This document shows positions 55,659 through 64,000 of a DNA stretch of 64,000 nt, piece after piece. A model generated the notes under the pieces. It searched no databases. It was given only the letters and a program-made list of their open reading frames with translations, and had not been told where the DNA came from. The stretch lies in contig JAGTXK010000054.1 of NCBI GenBank assembly GCA_019096195.1, positions 248,001 through 312,000 on the forward strand, read 5' to 3'. Position numbers and translations under genes: made by a program. The stretch is from Boletus sp. NGJ (lineage: Eukaryota; Basidiomycota; Agaricomycetes; Boletales; Boletaceae). How positions within the stretch are numbered: position 1 is the stretch's first letter; every line of letters starts with the position of its first letter.

Positions 55659-56572
55659 CTATAGCACCCCCTCACTAGTCCCCTTGTTGAAAAAAATAGC
55701 ACCACTATCTGTCAGTCGATATTGCAACGCGGCCGAACGGGTGATCAGAGGATATGAAGGTTTGCTCTCCACAGGACCCAAGTGCAGACACAGCTGTATG
55801 GTGTATGTTTGATTTCGTTCGATCAGATCAGGGTCTGAAGGGACTCACCTCACCACTCACAGCACCACTGCGGCCGCTTGATAGGGGTCTTACCTCCACA
55901 TGGTAGGAGCACAATTGCAAAACATGTTGGAAAAGGGGGTCAGGTTCTGATCGATTGAGGACATGGTGTCGTATCAAAAAGGTTGCGGCCTCCTGACAGG
56001 CCCACGTCTCTTTATTAGCATGTTTAGGACGATAGAGTATGTCCTACTACCTTCAGACACAACGCTCGTAGCGCACGACAAAGTCGTGACAACTCCAGAA
56101 CGGAATATCCAAGCCATTCGAGGGTTGCGATATCGTCCAAAATGACGAGAGTTTTTGCATCCTCCTGTCCACTACGCAGCTCCGTGGAAACGAGGTCGAA
56201 AATGCGCCACAATCCCAGTCTTGTGTCTCTAGAGCTCGCGTCAGGTTCTTCAGACTCTTCCGACTCCTCGAGGTGCGAATAGACATCAACGAACTTGAAC
56301 CGGGCGTTTTGCGAGATGTTCAAGTTCTTGACAATGTCTTCAATAATATGGCAAAGTAGATGCTACTCGCTACGCACTGACTTGGATGCCACTGATTTAA
56401 TTCGTTCAATGTCCTCCGAAACGGAGAGGAAGAGACATCGAGATCGCTTTGAATCTTTTAGACGCAGATTTAGAAACCTGTGGATCAAAAAGTCTGCAGG
56501 AGCCTGCAACTCGTCAGTAATTAATACAAGTCCAACGTGAGAGGCGAGGTCTGCAGGTGGAAATGACTGCAT
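55659..56572 (-). CDS. ELP6: ELP6-like Elongator subunit
   Basis: Minus strand, starting MQSFPPADLASHVGLVLITD. Exon 1 (56572-56378) gives DELQAPADFLIHRFLNLRLK and RSRCLFLSVSEDIERIKSVA. Exon 2 (56326 to about 56059) gives NISQNARFKFVDVYSHLEES, an acidic loop, and LVILDDIATLEWLGYSVLEL. The C-terminus reads ALQYRLTDSGAIFFNKGTSE then GVL and stop (55659). This is the RecA-like fold without Walker A seen in Elp6, which with Elp4 and Elp5 forms the hexameric ring that helps Elongator modify tRNA wobble uridine. Exon joints between about 55830 and 56058 were not resolved. It converges on COG3 with a gap of about 185 bases. Confidence 0.78.
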
Positions 56573-56796
56573 CGTTCTCGAACAAAATCTAATCAATGTA
56601 CTTTTTACCAAATCGGTCTTTCTAGAAGCCTTTGGTCAACAGGCGCAAACAACGTCTCCCCGTCTTCACCACGTAAAGTTACGGTCCTCGTTGGCAGCAA
56701 GATTAATTGAAGTGGGGTTAGTCTACCAATCACTACAAAACCACACTCGGGTTGATATAGCACTCTTGAATCCACAGACGGAAGTCGGGTCGCGCC
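56573..56796. promoter_or_regulatory. Divergent promoter region
   Basis: 224 bases between ELP6-like (-) and RAB3GAP1-like (+) start codons. A minus-strand open frame through here and into the next gene (56605-56985) looks like a shadow. Confidence 0.4.
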
Positions 56797-57655
56797 ATGA
56801 CTGAGGAATCGTTCGAGACACTTTTTGGGTCTTGTGTACTTGACGTTCTTACCCCAGATACCTCGATATCGTTCCCGGAGGATGTCATCGCAGACGATTG
56901 GCTCATGAGCGTCAAACAACCTCACGCGGAGAGAAAGCAGGCATTCTTCGGTGAGGTACATTGTATACTCATCGTTGCACCACACCGAAACTCACGGGTG
57001 TCTAGATGAGCAATTGAATCTGTTTCTTGTGATGCACATCAAGCATCCATCTCTCAATAACACACATGATCGCCATAGTCCTCCACGGTCCCTTGTGGAC
57101 TTGCTCAGTCATATACAAGTATCACTAGAAGCGACCTACATCTCTAAAACGCCAAACCAAGATGTACCGGACGTCCGTCCTCGCACGTCATCCGTTCCCA
57201 AGGACCGCCCGCTCTCGCTTCATCCCTCGATATTTCCACCTAACACTCCTAATCCGATCCCATCAACTACTGAAAGTGACCGTAAATATGTGCAATCAGA
57301 AGGAACTTTACTCTTTTCTAGTATTTGGGGAACGAAAAAAGCAACAAGAGAATCAAAGGAGAAGTTCGCACTCCTGTTTTCCGAAACCCAAAGAAGCTGG
57401 ATCGCCGTCTATGAGTTTTCCCTGATTGTGTGTGAGTAAGATCATGATATCCTTATGTTTGGTGCGGGTATATTGAACTTCTTAGCCTATCTGCGCCTTC
57501 CCTTCTCCGACCCTCTGCTTTGCCTGACTGCATCTACTACATTACGAGAGAAGGCTCTCTCTCTCTCTCAGTCAGCTCACCCGCTCATTACATACCTGAC
57601 CAGAGCAGGCATGGTTTCTCTTCTGGATCCGGGAGCCGTGATGGGTGGTGAACAG
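56797..57655 (+). pseudogene. RAB3GAP1-like gene, 5' part only (truncated at transposon island)
   Basis: Three exons in phase (56797-56950, 57006-57431, 57486-57655). Residues near the end match the catalytic subunit of Rab3GAP: RSWIAVYEFSLIVSYLRLPF, then SDPLLCLTASTTLREKALSL and HPLITYLTRAGMV. Before this lie a Ser/Pro linker (NTPNPIPSTTESD) and a helical stretch (LVDLLSHIQVSLEATYI). In animals RAB3GAP1 with RAB3GAP2 inactivates Rab3 and activates Rab18. Only about 250 residues remain of a family normally near 900-1000. After a possible donor at 57656 the sequence turns AT-rich and no later exon is found up to the window end. A very long intron or rearrangement is the alternative to true truncation. 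The start codon is tentative. Confidence 0.62.
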
Positions 57656-58133
57656 GTATCCTCCATTCTAGACCCTTCTTGGGAGTGCAGTTGTAAATGT
57701 GGACCATATGCATTAAAGCAAATTCCGAATAGGATGAAGATAGGCAAGTGTGAAGACACATTGTGTTACAAATCATATTATTTGTCCCTTTATTTCTACT
57801 ATTTTTCCTGATTTTATACAATGACTTTTATATTTATCTCCTATAATCCAATTCTCCAAAATGCTCAAGTCCATCTATAGATCTAAACTCACAGACCTCA
57901 TGGCATCCCCATGGCATTCCCTCTGACTCATTCTAGGTCTAGATCACCTCATGCTAGCCTCATGCCCCTATCTATAACTCATCCACCTCATGTACTCCTC
58001 ATAACTAGCTTCCCTTTCATTCCATGGGTGTACTGATACACATGTTATCCTTATGTTAGCCTCACCAATCATACATGTAGCATAGCATATTGATAGATCT
58101 AGTGTACACAGATGTAAATCCCAAAACAGTATA

Positions 58134-59531
58134 CAGTGACTTCCAAACCTGTTCCAATACCTAACTCTGATGCCACCCATGGGAATTTCACTTGGCTTTG
58201 GTGGGACAAATAATAGTACATACCCTTGGCTACCTATGGGCGCTTGGATCATGTGATTTTATCCAGAGGAAGTGGAGATATGGCTATTTTAAAACAGCAA
58301 CTACATTGGAATAGTTTTGGAACTTTTGATTATCATAAGGGTATTTGGTATATATCAGTACTTGGTATATCCTCCTTTGGCTTTAAGCACTGCCTGAACT
58401 CTCCTAGGCATGCTTTCAATCAATCCCTGACACACCTCAGCTGGTATCTCATTCCATTTCTCCTGAGTTCTTCTCCACAACTCCTCTATTCCCTTAGGAG
58501 GCTCCTCATAGTCTGCCAGCTTCCTTTTGAGGTGAAGCCAGATATATTCTATGGGATTGAGGTCAGGAGACTGTGCAGGCCATACCATGGTCCTAAATTC
58601 CTGCTCTTCCAGCCACTCCTTGACCTTTTTGCAAGTATGCTTGGGATCATTATCTTGTTGAAAGATAACATCAGAAGGATTCAGATCATAGAACTCCAAG
58701 GGATCCTGGAGTTCATCCTTCAAAATTTGAAGGTAGAGATCACCATCCATCCTACCATCAATCTTGGTTGCATAGCCAACCCCATCCCAAGCTATACAGC
58801 CCCACAACATCAAAGAACCCCCTCCAAACTTCAAAGTCCCCTCAACTAATCTGTCACTAAGCCCCTCTCCTGGGTTTTTCCATGCCCATTTGCAACCATC
58901 TGACCCAAGACGATTGATTTTGGTCTCATCAGACCATACCACCTGCTTCCAGTCCTCTAGAGTCTAGTCCTTATGAGCATAAGCAAAGTCCAACCAAGCC
59001 TTGTAATGTTTAGTAGAGAGTAGTGGGCATTTGGGCTTGACTATGGCTTTCATACCAATCTTTTTCAAATGACAACGAACTGTATTAGGATGGAGAGGCT
59101 GGTTGGTGATAGTGGAGAGAGCTTTGGTGACCTGAACAGCATTCTCTGCCTTATTACTAGAGATAAGGTAAACAGCATAACGAATATTAACAGAGGAAAG
59201 CTTTGATGGACAGCCTCCAGCAGACTTTTGAAGGTCAAAACACTCCTTGGAACAAAGCCTAGAGATGGTAGCAATGCCAACACCTGTACTAGAGGCAATA
59301 GAGTAGATGGAATGGCCAGAATCAAGTTGAGAGAGGATAGTGTTCTTTTGAGTGGTAGAGAGAGATCGAATGATGGTAGTGGTTAAGAGTTAAGAAGTGT
59401 GGAAACATTTTTAGACTCAGACATGATATTTATATGTATATCTTTGTTTGTACCACCAAACAACAGCAATTATCCCCTTATATCAGAAAGATTCTAATGC
59501 TCACATCAAAAGTGCCAATTGGGAGTCACTG
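58134..59531 (-). mobile_element. Tc1/mariner-superfamily DNA transposon (Tc1-type)
   Basis: About 1.4 kb bounded by TA target duplications (58132-58133 and 59532-59533). The two ends form an imperfect inverted repeat of about 13 bases: CAGTGACTTCCAA on the left, and the reverse complement of the right end reads CAGTGACTCCCAA. It carries one transposase gene on the minus strand. Size, TA duplication and DD34E catalytic domain all place it in the Tc1 group. The short terminal repeats match only at the tips. Confidence 0.85.
58355..59424 (-). pseudogene. Tc1-type DD34E transposase, nearly intact
   Basis: Cut-and-paste transposase that binds the terminal repeats and inserts at TA. The N-terminal helix-turn-helix reads KNTILSQLDSGHSIYSIASS and GVGIATISRLC; a second DNA-binding segment includes LHPNTVRCHLKKIGMKAIVK. 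The catalytic domain has all three acids: VWSDETKINRLG, FQQDNDPKHT and WPAQSPDLNPIEYIW, with 34 residues between the second Asp and the Glu. The reading frame shifts once shortly after the start (about 59385) and has one stop codon just before the catalytic domain (in HKD-stop-TLEDW, about 58966). It is therefore probably inactive as written but young. Alternatively either defect is a sequence error. Confidence 0.85.
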
Positions 59532-60164
59532 TACAGTATGTGCATCGCTCTGCACATACTTATGGTGGTGAGCTCAAACTGTAGCAACTGGACCATGAGG
59601 TGGAATTAGCAAAGGTGTAGTCTGATGGGAATGCTTGATCATTGTCATCATTATCTTCATTCACTGTCATTGTCTACCATGTTGTAATATATATGCAATG
59701 TAGTATGTTATGGTATTGAAAGAAAAAGAGCCAACAATGCCTAAGGGTCATTCTAAAGTGATATCCAATGGGTAGAATGACAATTTCAAAGATGGGTATC
59801 TACTGACATGGTATGCTACTCTATATACCTGGGAAAATGTGCATGGACCAGGTTTAGAGTCAATGTGGAAGATTTTACATAATTGTTCTAAATGACCTAT
59901 GACATAGGTTGTGACATAGGAGTCTAGATGAGGGTTAGCTATTATGTAAGTACTTCATGGGAGTATCTATTAGCTAAGTGTGAGTATATACAGTAGGCAA
60001 AAAGAAAAATCATTTCATTACCCCCTTTTTGGGGGTTGAACTCCTGGTTGACCAGAATATCAGAGAGTGTAGGTTTGGAGGATAGTGTGGGGATTTCAAA
60101 GAGGTGATTGGGCAAGTGATTGAGTGAGGCAGCATAGGAGCAGAACAAAGCATTGTTGAAGAGG

Positions 60165-60515
60165 GTTGTTTATCAAGTGCATGTTGGACAGTCGCAAGGT
60201 TTGGTAATGGAGTGAATGGCTGATGGATTGGCATTGTAGAACTGCTCAATGAGCTTCAAGGCATTTTTGATGTTTTTCTTTGGTTCCTAGGTATGCTTCT
60301 TGCAGGGGTAGCCTTTCCAGTATACAAGGTACTCTATTTCCCCTCTATTATAAGTTTTCTCGAATCAATTACCTTTTCGACTTTGTGTTCCTCTTCCTGT
60401 TGGACAATAACCAGTGGGGGTGGCTTTGGTTTCATCTGTGAACGGGAGGAACCGACATGGTAGAGGGTGAGTAGAGATTCATCAAAGACCAGTGACCTGC
60501 ATCAAACTCATTTCA
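60165..60515 (-). mobile_element. Fossil end of a Ty3/gypsy chromovirus (pol tail and chromodomain)
   Basis: The minus strand encodes the very end of a chromovirus integrase: a linker with PPPLVIVQQEEEHKVEKVID followed by a chromodomain-like block (a KGYP core and a C-terminal helix reading ALKLIEQFYNANPSA). Chromodomains target integration to heterochromatin. Only this tail is recognisable; reverse transcriptase, gag and terminal repeats were not identified nearby. It is broken and looks old. Confidence 0.6.
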
Positions 60516-62199
60516 TGCACAGTCAGAAGCTAGGACCCAAATGGAATTAATTCTACAACTTGCAGCAGTTAGAAGATTCCAATACTCTAGGGCCCTATGA
60601 CCCTTAGTATGATCTAGCAACTCTGCAATTCTTAGAATATTCCATCAAGAAACCAAGGAGAAATTAATGTTTTTCTCCAACATATAGCTCTGTTACTATC
60701 TATAAGTTACTTACATAGCTAGTAGAACTGTAAATAATATGTATATAGCTAAGTGCCAGTGAGAGAACATGATCATGTGATCATGGGCTATACAGCCTTG
60801 TGTCACCTGACTGAACATTCCTTGACCTTCCTGGTATTCCATGGAGTTCTATAATATTCTTTGAAGTTCTATGCTTTAGTCAGCAAAAGCTTGGCATTTG
60901 TAATAAAATTCTTGGCATTAGTAAGCAGTCAACCCTTTTGCTTGGCTAACCAAGCTGATGTATTTATCTATAAAAGAAGAGCCAAAGCAGTAGGGTGGTA
61001 GTCATTGACTATACACTGCCAGCATTGGGGTATATGACTGGTTACTATTAGTACTACTGCAACCCATACCAACAGCTTTAGGATTTGCCCACATCCACCA
61101 ACACAACAAGCTTTTTTCTAACCTATTCTATATATCTTGAACAAAAGTATTGCAGAAAATGCAGGCAGAATGGACTGCCTTGGTCTGAAAAAGACCTTTC
61201 AGGACATCACTGGCTATAAGTCTTCATCTCCCCAGGGGACACAAATGGTCCACCAAACTCATGCATACCACAGAAAATGGTAGCAAGAACTTGTAATTGA
61301 AGTGGCGAAGAAAAACGACTTAGCTCATTTTTAAAGGTTTTGGTAGTGATCACCATTTTTGAATACACTGAGACCTCAAAAAATGTAGTGAGAGCTATTG
61401 CTATTAGATTTTTAATCAATAGAATTAATAAATCACAACTAACCTATAGCCATTGTATTTTGAATTTGTACCAAAGCAGTGGGTGCCATTGGATCCAACA
61501 AACTCTCAACTAGATGCCATAAGGCATTGATAGTAGAAGCTATACAACATTATAGATGTATATATAAGTCATATAAATACAATTTACCTGATATTTCAAA
61601 TCTTGACAGAACTTAAGAAAGGTTATCATTTATTATATACAGTATATATACTTTAAAAAACAACCCACTTTGGTTCATGGCAGAGTTTTGATCTTTGCTA
61701 GCATGTTCCACAGCTAGACCTATATATAAAATCAAATTTTAATTTCAAGTTGAAATTGATATCTGTGACTCACTTTTGAATTCTTGCATTTGTGAGGTGG
61801 AATGTCATTGCATCGGTGGGGAAAAAACACCACTCAGACATCATATACTGTAAGTATGGATGAGAAGTTGAGGAAGCTCATTAGCAAAACCCCCCTCTGA
61901 GAAATCCACCTGTTGACAGTTAATATAATGAATAAAAAATAAAAAAATAAACTATACAACTTATCCCTGGTGTAAAGAAACTGTCAACAAGGAATCACCC
62001 GAACTATGCAGTGATAAGGGGGCAAGGGGTGCAGGTGTCAAAAAAGGTACTATCATGGAGTCAGAGAAGTATCCAGACAAGTTCTGGCATGTGTTTTGTC
62101 AATCACAAAGCACTGCCACAAAATGCTAATGGTGTCATGCTGTGCCCACTCTGAGTTGGGGAGTGGGAGATAAATGGAGCATAGGAGTCATTGCTTTAT

Positions 62200-62930
62200 G
62201 AGGATAGTGATGGTTCGTTGATACAGCAGTCAATCTTCTTGACAAAAACCTCATGTCAGACCTGTGAGAAATGCTGGACATGTTCATTGTCATTGTTCAT
62301 GAAAATCACTCGAGCAGCTTGTAAGTAGTAATTCTTATTGTGGGACAAAACCTCCTTCTTGCAGTTGGCATCCTTTGCATCCTGTGTAGAGTTTGAAAAA
62401 ATCATGAAGCGTGTGGTTTCATTCTCCTTCAACCATGCAATGAGGTGTATCATGTGCACAGCACAGCCCTTTGTCCCAACAGATTAGCAGTCCCTTGAGA
62501 TTGGTTATGTTGGGATTAGCAGCTAATGAGGGAAGAAGAAGGGGCAGTGGTGGGACTCCAAACAATTAGGGACTCAGATCGGCTCTTAGACCGGCCAAAG
62601 TAATACTTGGGCATGGCAACAGCAGGCAGGGGTGTTTGGCAGGGGTGAGCTTGGGCAATGCATTGATTTCAATCAGAGCTTAATCTCGCCTGCAAGAATT
62701 GTGACAAGGTCTACTTACATGGGCAACTAGTTCACACCTTGAGTACCATTATTAATCATATTGATGCGCTTACATTGCATGGTTTCTTTGCTTGAACTAT
62801 CAAATGCCATGTGGTGATTGTTTGTCTGTGGTAGTGCAGAGAACAAGTTTCTGGCTGAATTGATGTTGCCTACACTAGTAGCATTCACCCCCATTGATGA
62901 CATACCTATTACTATATATATGAGCATGCA
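62200..62930 (-). other. Unassigned open frames inside the AT-rich island
   Basis: Two minus-strand frames read like protein: about 62256-62480 (MIHLIAWLKENETTRFMIFS ... YYLQAARVIFMNNDNEHVQH) and 62727-62927 (NATSVGNINSARNLFSALPQ). They match no family I can name. Position and composition suggest an unknown transposable element, possibly with introns, rather than a host gene. Confidence 0.3.
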
Positions 62931-62969
62931 GCTTATGTGGTCATTTATATGGCTTCCTGGTTCAATTGT

Positions 62970-64000
62970 ATATCATGAATGAATGGGTTGCATGATGGAT
63001 ACCATTCTATCCTTTTGGGTTTAAACTCAGTTTCTACAAGGCTAATTGGACCATGCCACAATCATGTGCACCATGCCTTTGCCAGTCCCTCACAAGCACA
63101 CCCACTATCACTGGAGGGTCCCTGTTTATTTTGGGAGAGGGAGGTATCCAAGGGTGAAGCCATCATCCACATCCAGACAGCCCTCACTTCTGGAGAGACT
63201 GAGCCCTCCAAAGACGACCTTACCAGTGCCCTCACCACCTACATCACCATGCTTGATGACCTCGACCAGTCTGCTCGACAGAATCAGCCCCAGGGAGCTC
63301 CAAGCAGTTCAATCACCAGTGGAGCCCCTACCCAGTCAGCCCTTCTTCGACCATTGTTCAGCCAGGGAGAGGAGAGAATGACAATGAAGTCGACCTCTCT
63401 GATGTCTCATCAGATGCTGGACAAGAGCAAGAACACCACATCATCGACTCAGAGTCTGAGGAGAGGGAGAAAGGGTCATCCAAGCGCCACAGAGCCTCTC
63501 TGTCAATGTGGATCTCCTGGGCAACAGACCCCACCTATGTGGTCAGAAAGATCCTGCTCTCACCTGGATGCCCAGACTTCGCTGCAGCTGTCAGGAGCAG
63601 GACAATGCGCTGGACTGAGCTTGCTGAGCCCTTACCATCTCCTCCGGCCACTGAATTTAACAATCTCGAGGCTTTGTCTACTATCCAGAACCATCCTGAT
63701 CTGTTTCGTATTGTCACTCCTATTCATGTGGACCGCTTTCACTCACTCCTCTCATCCCATCCCAACTAGCCATATGTTGAGTCTGTGTGTCAGGGATTGC
63801 ACCAGGGTTTTTTTGGCCCTTTGCCAATACCCATTATGGGGATTGGCCTTTCACATGAGACAACTCCCAGCGCGCTCCCAAAACACCAGAGGAGGCAGCG
63901 TTTCTGCAAGAACAGATTGAGAAAGAAGTTGCACTTGGTCGCTATTCAGAGTCCTTTGGTGCAGATCTCCTTCCAGGGATGTACAGCATGCCCATTCATG
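62970..64000 (+). mobile_element. Broken retroelement, region leading into reverse transcriptase; runs off the window
   Basis: Plus-strand fragments match the stretch that precedes reverse transcriptase in a common basidiomycete retroelement: an acidic Ser/Glu-rich linker, a helical part near 63500-63770, and a lead-in reading EQIEKEVALGRYSESFGADL then LPGMYSMPIH at the window edge. This layout is usual for tyrosine-recombinase (DIRS-like) retroelements, with Ty3-type as an alternative. It is broken in a few places. The reverse transcriptase core and termini lie outside the window. Confidence 0.5.

Larger units (their letters stand above)
57656..62969. other. AT-rich transposon island
   Basis: From about 57.7 to 63 kb the sequence is distinctly richer in A and T than its surroundings, has no host gene, and holds one Tc1-type transposon, a Ty3/gypsy chromodomain fossil and several unassigned decayed frames. 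Stretches at 57720-58130, 59540-60160 and 60520-62200 show no recognisable coding; a TATA-like box (TATAAAAG, about 60969) lies in the last of these. Outer boundaries are judged by composition and are approximate. Confidence 0.7.

Noticed and set aside
56605-56985. 127-codon minus-strand frame
   Set aside because: It is antisense to the phased RAB3GAP1-like exons, which carry family motifs; the minus frame has none.
60500-61100. Possible solo long terminal repeat around the TATA-like box at about 60969
   Set aside because: I could not find a second copy, TG...CA ends or a target duplication, so it was not listed as a feature.
1-64000. CRISPR arrays, rRNA genes, operons, riboswitches
   Set aside because: No regularly spaced repeats or rRNA-like sequence were seen, and the intron-rich eukaryotic gene structure makes operons and bacterial riboswitches irrelevant.

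Overview
This window looks like nuclear DNA of a basidiomycete, most probably an agaricomycete. The genes are dense and sit on both strands. They are cut by very many introns of about 45-70 bases, with GT(A/G)NGN donors and CAG/TAG acceptors. Several families are typical of agaricomycetes: BTB proteins with a split domain, TPR/F-box leucine-rich proteins, DUF6593-type proteins, a Zn2Cys6 factor with a fungal regulatory domain, and BCS1-type AAA proteins. The two tRNA genes have short introns. Species cannot be named from the sequence alone. I rebuilt exon structures by eye, joining open frames at plausible splice sites and checking that intron phases agree; about a hundred introns were placed this way.

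Layout. 0-5.3 kb: the 3' end of an unknown gene, a BTB gene (-), tRNA-Gln and an acetyltransferase relic. 5.3-19.6 kb: VPS53 (+), a large single-pass membrane protein (-), a Mg-chelatase-like ATPase relative (+), an MBIP-like protein (+), a TPR/F-box protein (-) and NAA10 (+). 19.6-24 kb: decayed sequence (an oxidoreductase relic and a Ty3-type gag fossil), then a ZCCHC9-like zinc-knuckle gene. 24.6-34 kb: an aldo/keto reductase (+), a pterin-carbinolamine-dehydratase-like gene (-), an unresolved stretch, a PWWP/LEDGF-like chromatin gene (-), an MMTAG2-like SR protein (+) and a DUF6593-type gene (+). 36-42.4 kb: a Zn2Cys6 transcription factor preceded by a strongly G-rich tract, a DAP1/MAPR haem protein, and a heterotrimeric G-protein alpha subunit (-). 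42.6-50.2 kb: tRNA-Ser, a multi-pass sensor-type membrane protein, a BCS1-like AAA protein, a 2-oxoglutarate oxygenase and a second DUF6593-type gene. 50.8-57.7 kb: SEC2-like Rab exchange factor, COG3, ELP6-like, and the start of a RAB3GAP1-like gene that is lost at the edge of an AT-rich block.

57.7-63 kb is a visibly AT-rich island with long gene-poor stretches. It contains a Tc1-type DNA transposon with TA duplications (58134-59531), a chromodomain-bearing Ty3/gypsy fossil and unassigned decayed open frames. From about 63 kb to the window end, base composition returns to normal and a broken retroelement runs off the edge.

Four genes act in membrane traffic: VPS53 (endosome-to-Golgi tethering), SEC2 (Rab activation on secretory vesicles), COG3 (Golgi tethering) and RAB3GAP1 (Rab regulation). 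The last three are neighbours. NAA10, ELP6 and BCS1 are housekeeping functions. G-alpha, the Zn2Cys6 factor and the membrane sensor proteins suggest signalling. Four introns appear to use a GC-AG boundary. Several conserved genes show a reading-phase break of exactly one base, which may reflect sequence errors rather than real loss.
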